A DNA stretch of 64,000 nucleotides from Acholeplasma granularum ATCC 19168. GTDB lineage: Bacteria; Bacillota_I; Bacilli_A; Acholeplasmatales; Acholeplasmataceae. The notes beneath the pieces are model-generated. The model was not told the DNA's origin. It ran no database searches and was given only the letters and a program-made list of their open reading frames with translations. A program made the translations under genes and the position numbers. Below, one piece after another: positions 39,549-49,708 of the stretch. Within the stretch, counting starts at the first letter, position 1; the number at the start of each line of letters is the position of its first letter. The stretch spans positions 1 to 64,000 of the forward strand of contig NZ_JAFR01000008.1 of assembly GCF_000526235.1 (NCBI RefSeq), written 5' to 3'.

Positions 39549-40433
39549 TTAATTTGTTGTAACTTTAATATTTCCAGTACTTGTTTTAACTTCAACAAGT
39601 CTTCCGTTTCCTGACTGATAACTCTTAGTTACCAATGTATTATTAAGCATAACATCTCCGATATTACTTTCTAATTTTAAGGCATAATCATTAATAATTA
39701 AAGGCAGCTTAACTGTAATATTTCCCACACTAGAAAATAATTTATACTCACTTGAATACGTATTGTTTATATATATGTTTCCTGTACTTAATGATGCATT
39801 TATATTTCCAGAAACTGATGTGTTTTCAATATTAATATTACCAACAGCACTTTTTACAATTAAATTAGAATTGATGCTTGCTTGACTAACTTCTACATTA
39901 CCAGCAGATGAATCGATATTTAAATTATGATAACTTCCCTTAATTATTATATTTCCAAACTCTGATCCTACTTTTGCATCAGCTAATGTGGTTTCTAATT
40001 TAACATTTCCAGCTTTAGAATTTACTATTAAACTTCCTCTGTAAATTTCAGGTAATTCAATATAAACTGTTTGATCTTCAATGGTTGGAAAACTAATTGG
40101 AAATCCTATTAAAAATTTAAATTCTACACTTATTGTAATCGTTAGATTATTATTAATTAGCTCAGTTTTTAATGTTTCATCTGATTTTAATCTATACTTT
40201 ATACGTGGATAAACTAAGTCATCAGTCATAACAATCTCAATATTTTTATTATCTGAATGAATAGTTAATGTATCAAATGCTTCTTCAATTGTCTCATCAT
40301 ATGATATATAGTTATCTTTACTTGTTATAGCACTTTTTACACTATCAATTGTTGCTCCTGATAAAAAACCTACTATGATTAATAATACGCTTAAAATAAG
40401 CACACCATAACAAACTTTAACGAATATTTTCAT
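39549..40433 (-). CDS. DUF4097-type adhesin-like protein with N-terminal membrane anchor
   Basis: About 294 residues. One hydrophobic segment near the start (about 7-25) is followed by a repeated beta-helix-like pattern (SAGNVEVSQASI, SAVGNINIENTSV, SSVGNITVKL), the DUF4097 look. Such proteins often lie with a DUF1700/HAAS membrane protein and a PadR regulator, as here. The ATG at 40433 has GGGGGA upstream; a longer start at 40454 would overlap more. Function unknown. Confidence 0.85.
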   Translation of the reverse strand: MKIFVKVCYGVLILSVLLIIVGFLSGATIDSVKSAITSKDNYISYDETIEEAFDTLTIHSDNKNIEIVMTDDLVYPRIKYRLKSDETLKTELINNNLTITISVEFKFLIGFPISFPTIEDQTVYIELPEIYRGSLIVNSKAGNVKLETTLADAKVGSEFGNIIIKGSYHNLNIDSSAGNVEVSQASINSNLIVKSAVGNINIENTSVSGNINASLSTGNIYINNTYSSEYKLFSSVGNITVKLPLIINDYALKLESNIGDVMLNNTLVTKSYQSGNGRLVEVKTSTGNIKVTTN

Positions 40434-40992
40434 TTTTATTTCCCCCTGATACAACTTTACTAATTACTACAACTGATTTTTTAACGACATATGTAAATCC
40501 AATCGTTAAATAGTATAAAACGATTGCTGCAATAGTAATTACAAATAAATATGCACCCGTTATTACCGCCATTGAAGCAAAATCAGTGCCTGAATTTATT
40601 AGTTGGAAAACCAATACAATTAATCCCAATACTCCAGATAAAGCTAGTGCTAATCCTGCAATAAATAATGCGCCAACGGTAATAATAAAAGCAATATATA
40701 AAACACCTAAAGGTATTAGTATTGGAATTGAAAATAAGAAAAATATTAAACCTTTAACATTTTTACTTACTTCTTTACTTGTTTTAACTTCTCTTTTTTG
40801 GAGTGCTTGAGGAAATGCTAATCTAGATATGAGTTTAATATCATAACTTTCTATGATACGGTTCATAGCCTCACCATTTTCATATCTATCAGAAATAATT
40901 TCTTCATAATATGCAAGTATTTCATCAATCTCTTCTTTATATAAATTTTTCTTTTTTAATTCTTGTTCTAATTGGGCTAATAATTTTTCCAT
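40417..40992 (-). CDS. DUF1700/HAAS-domain membrane protein
   Basis: The 191-residue product starts with the HAAS pattern LEQELKKKNLYKEEIDEILAYYEEIISDR (described only in part), followed by three or four membrane segments (about 75-175). The family is typically co-encoded with PadR and DUF4097 genes and thought to take part in membrane stress or PadR-linked control. It overlaps the DUF4097 gene by 17 bases at its end. Confidence 0.88.
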   Translation of the reverse strand: MEKLLAQLEQELKKKNLYKEEIDEILAYYEEIISDRYENGEAMNRIIESYDIKLISRLAFPQALQKREVKTSKEVSKNVKGLIFFLFSIPILIPLGVLYIAFIITVGALFIAGLALALSGVLGLIVLVFQLINSGTDFASMAVITGAYLFVITIAAIVLYYLTIGFTYVVKKSVVVISKVVSGGNKNENIR

Positions 40993-41003
40993 AATTATTT
41001 ATC

Positions 41004-41312
41004 CTATTTACCTTCCAAAATGATATCGTATATTTTTTTAATATCTTTCCATTCTTCTATATAACTATCAATATACTTTCTTCCACTTTCAGTAATTTTA
41101 TAGTATTTTCTATTACGTCCACCATAAATTTCATTATATGTTGAAAGCCTATTATCTTTTTCTAATCTCCTTAGTACAGGATAAAGTGTAGACTCACTCA
41201 TCTGAATATAATTATTTAGATCACTAACAAGCTTATACCCATAAGATGGGCCCTTTGTTAGTAAGGCTAAAACAAATAATTCAATCATATACTTTTTTAG
41301 ATCAACTGACAT
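41004..41312 (-). CDS. PadR-family transcriptional regulator
   Basis: The 102-residue product has the PadR winged-helix pattern ELFVLALLTKGPSYGYKLVSDL, SESTLYPVLRRLEKDNRLS and GGRNRKYYKITESGRKYI. It is the first gene of the PadR-DUF1700-DUF4097 set. An unusually strong promoter flanked by inverted repeats precedes it, implying autoregulation. Confidence 0.93.
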   Translation of the reverse strand: MSVDLKKYMIELFVLALLTKGPSYGYKLVSDLNNYIQMSESTLYPVLRRLEKDNRLSTYNEIYGGRNRKYYKITESGRKYIDSYIEEWKDIKKIYDIILEGK

Positions 41313-41326
41313 AGTTACCTCATTTC

Positions 41327-41378
41327 TTTAACTATATTATACGGCGCATAGTATTATGTGTCAAGTAATATAGTTAAA
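41327..41378 (-). promoter_or_regulatory. consensus promoter bracketed by inverted repeats (padR operator)
   Basis: On the minus strand, TTGACA (41359-41364) and TATAAT (41336-41341) match the consensus perfectly with 17-base spacing. The 13-base arms TTTAACTATATTA and TAATATAGTTAAA (41327-41339 and 41366-41378 on the plus strand) bracket it, one overlapping the -10 region and the other just upstream of -35. This fits repression by the encoded PadR (inference). Confidence 0.8.
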
Positions 41379-41390
41379 TATATCTAAACA

Positions 41391-41424
41391 AAAAAAATAA
41401 CCAATTATTATTGGTTAATTTTTT
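41391..41424 (-). terminator. intrinsic terminator after maf
   Basis: AACCAAT and ATTGGTT pair around a TATT loop, followed on the minus strand by a long run of T. It lies just after the stop codon of maf. Confidence 0.8.
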
Positions 41425-41426
41425 AT

Positions 41427-41978
41427 CTAGAACTTATTTAGTTTATTTATAACTTCCTTTAGGGGTAGACCCATGATTGTATGAAAATCTCCTTCATACT
41501 TATCAATAAACTTTGACCCTTCACCTTGTATAGCATATGCACCTGCTTTATCCATAGGTTCATTAGTCTGACAATACATTTTAATATCAAACAAACTTAA
41601 CTTTTTAAAGGTGACGCTTGCAGATTCTACAAATAACTCTTCTTTTTCATCATTTATAATACATACTGCTGTATATACTTTATGTGTTTTTCCACTTAAG
41701 CGTTCTAACATAGAAACTGCCTCATCAAAATCTTTTGGTTTACCTAAAACGATATTATCAATTGTAACAATAGTATCAGCAGTAAGTATTGTATGATTAG
41801 GATACAATTTTAATAGACTATAAGCTTTTGCTTGAGCAACTACTTTTACATAACCTTCTACATCTTTTGTTACTTCAATACTTGATTCATCAAAGTCAGA
41901 TGGAATCAATCTAAAATCAATTCCCGCACTTTCTAAAAGTTCTTTTCTTCTTGGTGAGGCAGACCCTAAAATTAACAT
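41427..41978 (-). CDS. maf: Maf-family nucleotide pyrophosphatase
   Basis: The product of about 183 residues starts MLILGSASPRRKELLESAG, has TADTIV with the catalytic Asp region and the KAGAYAIQGEGSKF motif. Maf enzymes hydrolyse dTTP, UTP or modified nucleotides to limit misincorporation. The start at 41978 has AGGAGA 6 bases upstream; an in-frame start at 41999 lacks this. It is divergent from tilS. Confidence 0.95.
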   Translation of the reverse strand: MLILGSASPRRKELLESAGIDFRLIPSDFDESSIEVTKDVEGYVKVVAQAKAYSLLKLYPNHTILTADTIVTIDNIVLGKPKDFDEAVSMLERLSGKTHKVYTAVCIINDEKEELFVESASVTFKKLSLFDIKMYCQTNEPMDKAGAYAIQGEGSKFIDKYEGDFHTIMGLPLKEVINKLNKF

Positions 41979-42046
41979 AAATACTCTCCTAAAATACATG
42001 ATATAATATATCTAGTATATTTTTATATAATAATTTGGTAAAAATC

Positions 42047-43267
42047 ATGAAAATAAAATTAAATTTGGATACTTCAAATACATATGTTTTAGCAGTCTCA
42101 GGTGGCCTTGATTCGATGGTCCTTTTTGACTTATTTTTAAAGTATAAACATAAAATTGTAGTAGTTCATTTTAACCATCAAAAACGAAGTGAATCGGTAT
42201 ATGATAATGAATTAATTGAAAAACTGTGTAAAAATCATAATGTTCCTTATCATTATATCAAATTAAATATAAAAAAAGGTAATTTTCAAGATAGTGCAAG
42301 ACAACTTAGATATCAATTTTTAGAAGATATTGCTACTTTATACCGAACCCCTTATATTGTAACAGCACACCACTTAGATGACTTAGCAGAAACGATTATA
42401 ATGAAGCTTATAAGAGGATCAAATTTATTAGGTTATTCAGGTATGCAAAAGTTAACAAAAATTGATGAATTTGTTTATTTAAAGCCGTTACTCGATTATT
42501 CTAAAAATGACTTAGAAACTTATAAAAACACTTTTAATATATCATTTTTAGAAGATTCTTCTAACCTTGAAGATGATTATTTAAGAAATAGAATTAGACA
42601 TCACATCATACCTATTTTAAAAGAAGAAAACAACATTTTATCTCACTTTAAAAATTTTTCTAATCAAGCATATTTAGCCTCTGATTTTATTAGATCAGAA
42701 TCATTAAAGTTTTTACCTACAAACTTAAATTTTAGTCTTCAAAAGTTTTTAGAATTACATTTATCTATTCAATACGATGTTATTTCATTAATTCTTGAAA
42801 AAGTAGATGCTAAACGTTCTAATACGAAAATTGAAATGATACTCAAACAACTTAATTCAACAAAACCTAATATCGATATAACTTTATCCAATAACCATCA
42901 TATGATTAAGTCCTATGATCGTGTTTATATTATTAATATAAGTGATGAATTTTATAAGGATAAACCTAATCATCTCATGATTTCCCACAATAAGGTAGGT
43001 TTACCAAAAAAATACATCGAATTATGTTATAATAAACTAAATTTTCCTATTCAAATTAGGAAAAGATTACCAGGTGATAAGCTACAATTTAAGTTTGGTA
43101 CAAAAAAGTTAAAAGATTTCTTAATTGACAAAAAAATTCCAAAAAAATCTAGAGATGATCTAGACATAATTGTAGATAGCAATCAAACTGTATTATGGAT
43201 TCCTGGAATTTACAAAAATGAAACATTAGGTTCTAACAATATCATATATTTATGGATAAAGGAGTAA
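42047..43267 (+). CDS. tilS: tRNA(Ile)-lysidine synthase
   Basis: The product of about 406 residues has the PP-loop SGGLDSMVL near residue 17, HHLDDLAETIIMKLIRGS and a C-terminal domain with RKRLPGDKLQF. It makes lysidine at the wobble position of tRNA-Ile(CAU), essential for AUA decoding. The ATG at 42047 is preferred; an in-frame TTG at 42035 is an alternative, and neither has a strong ribosome-binding site. First gene of the tilS-hpt-ftsH run. Confidence 0.94.
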   Translation: MKIKLNLDTSNTYVLAVSGGLDSMVLFDLFLKYKHKIVVVHFNHQKRSESVYDNELIEKLCKNHNVPYHYIKLNIKKGNFQDSARQLRYQFLEDIATLYRTPYIVTAHHLDDLAETIIMKLIRGSNLLGYSGMQKLTKIDEFVYLKPLLDYSKNDLETYKNTFNISFLEDSSNLEDDYLRNRIRHHIIPILKEENNILSHFKNFSNQAYLASDFIRSESLKFLPTNLNFSLQKFLELHLSIQYDVISLILEKVDAKRSNTKIEMILKQLNSTKPNIDITLSNNHHMIKSYDRVYIINISDEFYKDKPNHLMISHNKVGLPKKYIELCYNKLNFPIQIRKRLPGDKLQFKFGTKKLKDFLIDKKIPKKSRDDLDIIVDSNQTVLWIPGIYKNETLGSNNIIYLWIKE

Positions 43268-43271
43268 TACT

Positions 43272-43811
43272 ATGCATCAAGACATTCAAGAGATTTTAGT
43301 ATCCGAAAAAGAAATTAAAGAAATAACTCAAAGATTAGGTCGCCAATTATCGGTAGATTATGAAGGTAAAAGGCCTTTATTTGTAGGATTATTAAATGGT
43401 TGTATACCTTTTATGTCCGAATTAGTTTTAAAAGTTGATATTCCTTTAGAAATACAGTTTATGGCTGTATCTAGTTATCATGGAGGTATAAAATCCAGTG
43501 GTGATGTGAATATTAAATACGACCTAAATACATCTGTTCAAGATAGAGATGTAGTGATTGTAGAAGATATTGTAGATACCGGTTCAACCCTATCTACTAT
43601 TACAAAGCTTTTATTGCACCGTGGTGCTAAATCAATTAAAGTCGTTACTTTACTTGATAAACCATCTGGTAGAGTTGTCGATTTTATACCAGATTATATT
43701 GGAGTCACTATTCCACCAAAGTTTGTTGTTGGATATGGTTTAGACTACAATGAATTTTATAGAAATTTACCTTACATCGGTGTTTTAAAACCTGATGTAT
43801 ATACAAAATAG
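43272..43811 (+). CDS. hpt: hypoxanthine-guanine phosphoribosyltransferase
   Basis: The 179-residue product has the PRPP-binding motif VVIVEDIVDTGSTLS (about 95-110) and a late VVGYGLDYNE. It salvages hypoxanthine and guanine into IMP and GMP, which fits the purine permease in the window. It starts 4 bases after tilS, the order seen in Bacillus (tilS-hprT-ftsH). Confidence 0.96.
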   Translation: MHQDIQEILVSEKEIKEITQRLGRQLSVDYEGKRPLFVGLLNGCIPFMSELVLKVDIPLEIQFMAVSSYHGGIKSSGDVNIKYDLNTSVQDRDVVIVEDIVDTGSTLSTITKLLLHRGAKSIKVVTLLDKPSGRVVDFIPDYIGVTIPPKFVVGYGLDYNEFYRNLPYIGVLKPDVYTK

Positions 43812-43823
43812 GAAGGAAACTTT

Positions 43824-45752
43824 ATGAACAAACAACAAGGACCAAAAAGATCTCCGATTCGTCCGGACTATCTTGTTATATTAATTATTATTTTACTTGC
43901 CGTTGGTATGTACTTCTTCTTTACACAGATGATGCAACCAGGTGTAGTAAATTATGACGAACCAGGATTAATTGAGGCAATCAATGATGGAAAGATTGCA
44001 ACAATTAGAAGTGAATATGTTGGTGGCGATAACTACAACCTATGGGAAATTACAGGTACATTTACAGAAGGTAACAAACCTGAAGGTTATGGAAGTTTTA
44101 CTATAATTTTATTTGGTGATCGATTAGATAATTTATATGATGTGATTAGCTTATATAATGAAGCAAACCCTTCTACTCCTGTTAAATTAAACTTTGTACC
44201 ACACGTTACCGTTGATTTTTGGAATATTATTACAACTATACTTTTAGTTGCTGCACCAATTGTTTTAGTAATTATTATGTTTAGATCAATGAGTTCACAA
44301 TCAAACAGAGCTCAAGACTTCACTAAAAATAGAGCAAAAGTTTCACGTGGTAAACAAGTTAAGTTTGCTGATGTAGCTGGTGCTGATGAAGAAAAAGCTG
44401 AAATGGTTGAATTAATTGATTTTCTTAAAAATCCTAAAAAATATACCGATATGGGTGCACGTGTACCTAAAGGTGTATTATTAGTTGGTCAACCAGGTAC
44501 TGGTAAAACTTTACTTGCAAAAGCTGTAGCTGGTGAGGCTGATGTTCCATTCTTCTCAATTTCTGGATCAGATTTTGTGGAGTTATATGTAGGTGTTGGT
44601 GCAAGCCGTGTGAGAGACTTATTTAAAGTCGCAAAACAAAATGCACCATGTATTATCTTTATTGATGAAATTGATGCAGTAGGTCGTCAGCGTGGTGCTG
44701 GTATGGGTGGAGGTAATGATGAGCGTGAGCAAACATTAAACCAATTACTTGTAGAAATGGATGGTTTTTCTGGAAACTTAGGAATCATTATCATGGCTGC
44801 AACAAACCGTCCAGACGTACTTGACCCAGCATTATTAAGACCAGGTAGATTTGACCGTCAAATAACCATGCAAGTCCCTGATCAAAAATCTAGAGAAGAA
44901 ATTCTTAAAGTACATGCACGTAGTAAAAAGTTAGATCCTTCAATTAAATTTAGTGAAATTGCAATGCGCATTCCAGGTTTTACTGGTGCTGATATTGAAA
45001 ACTTACTAAATGAAGCTGCACTACTTGCTGCTAGAGAAAATAGAACAGTTATTTCCCTACAAGATATTGATGAAGCTGCAGACCGTGTCACAATGGGACC
45101 TGCTAAAAAATCAAGAAAATATACTCCAAATGAAAAGAAAATGGTTGCATACCATGAAGCAGGACATGCTGTTATTGGTTTAAAAGTAAATTCAGCAAGT
45201 GTTGTACAAAAAGTAACAATCGTACCTCGTGGACGTGCTGGTGGTTATGCGCTTTATACACCAGTTGAAGAAAAATTCAACTACTCAAAATCTGAACTGA
45301 TTGCAATGATTACTTCTGCATTAGGTGGACGTGTAGCTGAAGAAATAGTCTTTGATGATGTAACAACTGGTGCATATGATGACTTTAAACGTGCAACTAA
45401 ACTAGCCCGTAGTATGGTCACTGAATATGGTATGTCTGATTTAGGACCTATCCAATATGAATCAGATAGTGGTAATGTCTTCTTAGGTAGAGATTATTTA
45501 AAAGATAAAAACTTCTCAGATGCTGTTGCACTTGAAATTGATAAAGAGGTTCGTTCAATTATTACAGAATGCTACACAAATGCAAGAAATGTAATTAATG
45601 AACATAGAGATTTACTTGATAATATTGCTAAATATTTAATCTTAGTTGAAACACTTACTAAATCTGATATTGATGAAATTGCATCAACCGGAAAACTTCT
45701 TTGGTGGGATAACCGTGAAGTAAACTCTGATGCACACGAGAACTCCAAGTGA
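43824..45752 (+). CDS. ftsH: ATP-dependent zinc metalloprotease FtsH
   Basis: The 642-residue product has two transmembrane segments (about 20-38 and 134-152), an AAA+ domain with GQPGTGKT (about 222), [15 protein letters not shown] and an SRH region, and the zinc motif HEAGH (about 444). It degrades misfolded membrane and short-lived regulatory proteins. AGGAAGGAAAC precedes the ATG. Its stop overlaps the next gene's GTG start by 4 bases. Confidence 0.97.
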   Translation: MNKQQGPKRSPIRPDYLVILIIILLAVGMYFFFTQMMQPGVVNYDEPGLIEAINDGKIATIRSEYVGGDNYNLWEITGTFTEGNKPEGYGSFTIILFGDRLDNLYDVISLYNEANPSTPVKLNFVPHVTVDFWNIITTILLVAAPIVLVIIMFRSMSSQSNRAQDFTKNRAKVSRGKQVKFADVAGADEEKAEMVELIDFLKNPKKYTDMGARVPKGVLLVGQPGTGKTLLAKAVAGEADVPFFSISGSDFVELYVGVGASRVRDLFKVAKQNAPCIIFIDEIDAVGRQRGAGMGGGNDEREQTLNQLLVEMDGFSGNLGIIIMAATNRPDVLDPALLRPGRFDRQITMQVPDQKSREEILKVHARSKKLDPSIKFSEIAMRIPGFTGADIENLLNEAALLAARENRTVISLQDIDEAADRVTMGPAKKSRKYTPNEKKMVAYHEAGHAVIGLKVNSASVVQKVTIVPRGRAGGYALYTPVEEKFNYSKSELIAMITSALGGRVAEEIVFDDVTTGAYDDFKRATKLARSMVTEYGMSDLGPIQYESDSGNVFLGRDYLKDKNFSDAVALEIDKEVRSIITECYTNARNVINEHRDLLDNIAKYLILVETLTKSDIDEIASTGKLLWWDNREVNSDAHENSK

Positions 45753-45997
45753 GAATTGATAAATTCTTAAAAGTTTCACGTATGATTAAAAGACGCACTG
45801 TTGCAAAAAATGTAGCAGATGCACAAAGAATCTTCATTAATGGACTTCTAGCAAAACCTAGTAAAGAAGTTAAGATTGGTGATTTAATAGAACTTCATCT
45901 AGGTTTAAAAGTTATTACAATCAAAGTAGTATCTCTAACCCAATTAAAAGATCAAGATATGTATGAGCTAATAAGCGAAGAAAAACGATCCTTATGA
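45749..45997 (+). CDS. rqcP: S4-domain RNA-binding protein RqcP/YabO-like
   Basis: The 82-residue product is a compact S4 domain ([20 protein letters not shown]...). In Bacillus the RqcP (YabO) protein works with RqcH in ribosome-associated quality control, and it also lies near this region. It starts with GTG at 45749 inside the ftsH stop (GTGA), indicating coupling. The transcript ends at a hairpin that overlaps its stop codon. Confidence 0.9.
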   Translation: MRIDKFLKVSRMIKRRTVAKNVADAQRIFINGLLAKPSKEVKIGDLIELHLGLKVITIKVVSLTQLKDQDMYELISEEKRSL

Positions 45998-46007
45998 TCG
46001 TTTTTTA
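45981..46007 (+). terminator. intrinsic terminator overlapping the rqcP stop
   Basis: AAAACGATC pairs with GATCGTTTT around CTTAT, followed by a T run. The stop codon TGA (45995-45997) lies at the loop and 3' arm. Confidence 0.88.
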
Positions 46008-46055
46008 TTGGAAAATGTTATATAATAATTATAATTATAAGGAGGAAATCTAACT

Positions 46056-47543
46056 ATGTTTCCTGATGATTTAAATGAACAACAAAAAATAAGACTTCAA
46101 AAAGTTGAAGAATTAAGAAAATTAGGTGTTGACCCTTTTGGACATCGCTTTGATAGAACGCACCTTTCTAATCAAATTCATAACGAATTTGGTAGTTTAG
46201 ACCATGATGCTTTAGAAGCACTTAATAAAGAAGTAATTATTGCTGGACGTATTGTTTTAAGACGTACACAAGGTAAAGCAGGATTCATCCAACTTCAAGA
46301 TAAAGAAGGACGTATTCAAGTATATATCCGTCTTGATCATGTGGGTGAATTTCAATTTGAACTCTTTAAACACTCTGACTTAGGTGATATTGTTGGTATA
46401 AAGGGTGTATTATTTAGAACTAAGACTAACGAATTAACTGTTAAAGCAAATGAATTCATCCATCTTACTAAAGCAATCACACCACTACCAGATAAATTCC
46501 ACGGTCTTCAAGATAAGGAAGAAGCTAGACGTCGTAGATATGTTGACTTAATTGTGAATGAAGAATCTATGCGTGTTGCAAGAACACGTCCAAGAATCAT
46601 TCGTGCTTTTCAACATTATTTTGACTCTAATGGTTACATTGAAGTTGAAACACCAGTACTTCACCCAATCTTAGGTGGTGCTGCCGCAAGACCTTTTGTT
46701 ACTCACCATAATACACTAGATATGGACTTCTACTTAAGAATCGCTACCGAACTACCTCTTAAACGTTTAATCGTTGGTGGAATGGAACGAGTCTATGAAA
46801 TTGGTAGATTATTTAGAAACGAAGGAATTAGTGCAAAACATAACCCCGAATTTACAACAGTTGAAGCATATATGGCTTATGGTGATGTCACTGATATGAT
46901 GAATCTTGTTGAAGAGTGTATGGGATTTGTTGCTAAAGAAGTATTAGGCACATATGAAGTTACATTTAATGACCAAACAATTTATTTAAAAAACTTTAAA
47001 CGTGCACATATGGTAGAACTTATTAAAGAACAAACAGGTGTTGACTTCTTTAATCACTATACACTTGATGAAGCAATTAAAATTGCTAAAGAACATAAAG
47101 TGGATATTGAAAAACACTTTACAGTAGGTCATATTATTGAAGCATTCTTTGATCAATATGTTGAAAAAACAATTATACAACCAACCATTGTATATGGACA
47201 CCCTGTAGAAATTTCACCACTTGCTAAAATGAATGAAAAAGACCCTCGATTTACAGATCGCTTTGAATTATTCATTATGGGATCTGAATATGCAAATGCA
47301 TTCTCAGAATTAAATGATCCAGTAGATCAAAAAAATAGATTCCTTGCACAACTCGAACAAAAGGAAAAAGGCGATGATGAAGCAACCGAAATGGATACTG
47401 ACTTCATTGAAGCACTAGAATACGGTATGCCTCCAACAGGTGGTATTGGTATTGGTATTGATAGATTTATTATGCTACTTACAAATACTCCAAATATTAG
47501 AGACGTATTGTTATTCCCACACGCAAGACAAAAAACAAAATAA
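46056..47543 (+). CDS. lysS: lysyl-tRNA synthetase, class II
   Basis: The 495-residue product has the OB-fold anticodon-binding domain (about 55-160) and class II motifs: [23 protein letters not shown] (described in part), [16 protein letters not shown] and [15 protein letters not shown]. It charges tRNA-Lys. AAGGAGG is close upstream. It is the last gene of the plus-strand run and ends at a strong hairpin. Confidence 0.98.
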   Translation: [495 protein letters not shown]

Positions 47544-47560
47544 TCATTAAAACCATTATA

Positions 47561-47587
47561 AAAGGAAGCCTTAAGCTTCCTTTTTTT
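47561..47587 (+). terminator. bidirectional terminator between lysS and the DUF4256 gene
   Basis: AAAGGAAGC (47561-47569) pairs with GCTTCCTTT around a CTTAA loop, followed by T residues. The convergent DUF4256 gene ends at 47586 within it. Confidence 0.9.
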
Positions 47588-48107
47588 ATAATTTAATATA
47601 TCCTCTAAATCCTCTAGATGCATAATAACTATCTGCTCCATTATGAAAGATAAAGGTGCGATCATATCTTTTTTCAGCATTTAGTGCACCACCTAATTTT
47701 CTTATACTTTCAGGTGTATGAATCCAAGATGAAGTTTTTAAATCTAAATCTTCTAATGTTTGAATATAAAAATACATGTTTTCATCAACTAAATTAATAC
47801 CTAATTTTTTAATTTCAGTTTCAACACTGGACTCCGGTTTAAACTTCTTACGATCCTTTAATGCTTTTTCATCATAACAGTAACTTCTTCTTTTAAGTGG
47901 TGTTTCTTTACTAAAATCCACATAATATAAGTTATTATCATAACTCATCAAATCAGGTTCTCCACCTGTTAATTCCATTTTATAAAGTGTCTCTAATATC
48001 TTTTTATTTTGAGTTAACTTTTCTTCAATATCATGCCATTTGATGTGCTCATGGCGATGCATATTTTTTTTAAACCTTGTTTCTAATAATTTCAAGAATT
48101 CGTTCAT
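47586..48107 (-). CDS. DUF4256 family protein
   Basis: The product of about 173 residues contains LTGGEPDLMSYDNNLYYVD, SSWIHTPESIRKLGGALNAE and FIFHNGADSYYASRGFRG, which match DUF4256. Function unknown. The ATG at 48107 has AAGGA 8 bases upstream; an earlier in-frame start at 48140 would run into the upstream gene. Confidence 0.85.
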   Translation of the reverse strand: MNEFLKLLETRFKKNMHRHEHIKWHDIEEKLTQNKKILETLYKMELTGGEPDLMSYDNNLYYVDFSKETPLKRRSYCYDEKALKDRKKFKPESSVETEIKKLGINLVDENMYFYIQTLEDLDLKTSSWIHTPESIRKLGGALNAEKRYDRTFIFHNGADSYYASRGFRGYIKL

Positions 48108-48123
48108 TACTTTATTCCTTTCT

Positions 48124-48579
48124 TTAAAGTTTATCAACAATAATTCCTATGTTTGTACGTTTACCATAAATGATTTTATAACGCTTATTAGGTTCGACAT
48201 TACTTACAATAAGCATCTTTTCTTCATTCGTATTTAAATCTATAAATACTTGTCCTGTATAAATGATTTCTGATGGATTTTTTGGTGAATATCCTTTTTT
48301 ATTATACCTAACCATTTTAGCTTCTATCATTGGTAAAACATCCTTTTTTAGGTCTTTTAGATCTAGTGATGCACCAATTGTGATATATGTACCAAACGTT
48401 CCTAAACTGGCAGATAATGCGACAATTACCCAATTAAAGATAATCATTGTTTGATCGTTATTTACAAATATTAAATCATATATAGCATATCCTAATACAA
48501 CAAGTGCTGCTAATACTATAAAGAATGCATAACGTCTTTTTGAATTTAGTTTAATTTTTAATAGTTCTTTAATTATCAT
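48124..48579 (-). CDS. two-span membrane protein of unknown function
   Basis: About 151 residues with two hydrophobic segments (about 18-38, 46-70) and a C-terminal soluble domain (about 75-151) with IYTGQVFIDLNTNEEKML and a basic tail. I do not recognise the family. The start at 48579 has AAAGGA about 9 bases upstream. Starts and stops are packed within tens of bases of its neighbours. Confidence 0.75.
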   Translation of the reverse strand: MIIKELLKIKLNSKRRYAFFIVLAALVVLGYAIYDLIFVNNDQTMIIFNWVIVALSASLGTFGTYITIGASLDLKDLKKDVLPMIEAKMVRYNKKGYSPKNPSEIIYTGQVFIDLNTNEEKMLIVSNVEPNKRYKIIYGKRTNIGIIVDKL

Positions 48580-48595
48580 TTTTATTTTTCCTTTT

Positions 48596-49648
48596 TTATA
48601 CTTTAACCCATTTTTTTGTAATACTAGACTGATAGATTGCATCAATTAATTTCATTGAATGTAGGCCATCTTTAAAGTTAGCATAATCTGATTTAAATTC
48701 ATGGTTTCCTAATTCATGGTAGAACTGCCTAAAAGCTTCCCTAAATGATTCTACAAAGGTTGTGGCATCATGTAATTTACCATCTTTTAAGGTGTTTAAT
48801 TGAGTAACACTTAATTCTTTATTACCTTCCATAATATCTGCATAAATAGCATTTTTAGTATCCATACCTAAAGATATAAATGTAGCCTTTGTTCCTGAAA
48901 TTGTAAAGGTTAGTTTATTATCAAGACCAATTATAGACTGACTGATAAGACAACTACCTATTGCACCAAAATTTGTTTTATAGATAACTGCTCCAATATC
49001 TTCAGTATCAACCACTACACCTGCTCTTTTATCAAATACTGTCTTAAATACCGCAGATACTTGTGTAATTAAATGTCCTGTTAAAAACTCTATTAGATCA
49101 AAATAATGTGTGCCTACATCTGCTATGACTCTTGTGTTTCCACCATATAATTTATTATCTCTCCAATTATATATATCTGGACTTGCAGCCCAACCTTGTG
49201 TATATTCACCATGAATAGAAATAATATCACCTATTTTATCAATATTATTTTTGATATATTGATTGATTGCATAAAATCTATTATGGAAATGTATTTTAGA
49301 AATATTAGGTTTTTGTGTGGAGAGTTCATAAAGTTTATATGCTTCATCAAAATTTAGTGTCATAGGTTTTTCTAAAATTACATTTACACCGTGATTTAGT
49401 GCATAACTTGCCATTTCAAAATGAACATCATTAGATGAGGTAATATGAACACTATCTAAGTTTTCGTTATCAATCATTTCTTTGTAGTTTATGTAGTATT
49501 TTTCTATACCTAATTTATTAGCCTTCTTCACTATATTTGATCGACTACTAATTGCAACAACTTGGACATTCTCTAATTTTCTTAATGCTTCTATATGGAC
49601 ATGGGCAATTCTTCCGATGCCTATAATTCCTATTTTATATTTTTTCAT
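48596..49648 (-). CDS. Gfo/Idh/MocA-family oxidoreductase
   Basis: The 350-residue product has the N-terminal Rossmann motif GIIGIGRIAHVHIEAL, the SAS-like DSVHITSSND, and the catalytic-lysine motif LEKPMTL near residue 95. The family uses NAD(P) on sugars or inositols. The substrate cannot be told from sequence. It sits beside unrelated small genes, so no pathway is implied. Confidence 0.93.
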   Translation of the reverse strand: MKKYKIGIIGIGRIAHVHIEALRKLENVQVVAISSRSNIVKKANKLGIEKYYINYKEMIDNENLDSVHITSSNDVHFEMASYALNHGVNVILEKPMTLNFDEAYKLYELSTQKPNISKIHFHNRFYAINQYIKNNIDKIGDIISIHGEYTQGWAASPDIYNWRDNKLYGGNTRVIADVGTHYFDLIEFLTGHLITQVSAVFKTVFDKRAGVVVDTEDIGAVIYKTNFGAIGSCLISQSIIGLDNKLTFTISGTKATFISLGMDTKNAIYADIMEGNKELSVTQLNTLKDGKLHDATTFVESFREAFRQFYHELGNHEFKSDYANFKDGLHSMKLIDAIYQSSITKKWVKV

Positions 49649-49708
49649 ATTTCTATTTTATACTATTTTAGATATTTTTTTAAATTCTTAACTTTAAATC
49701 AAAGAAAA

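Noticed and set aside
46000-46056. T-box leader for lysS
   Set aside because: The space between the rqcP terminator and the ATG is about 50 bases, too short for a T-box.
46986-47201. Minus-strand frame inside lysS
   Set aside because: It is antisense to a highly conserved enzyme and has no gene signals.
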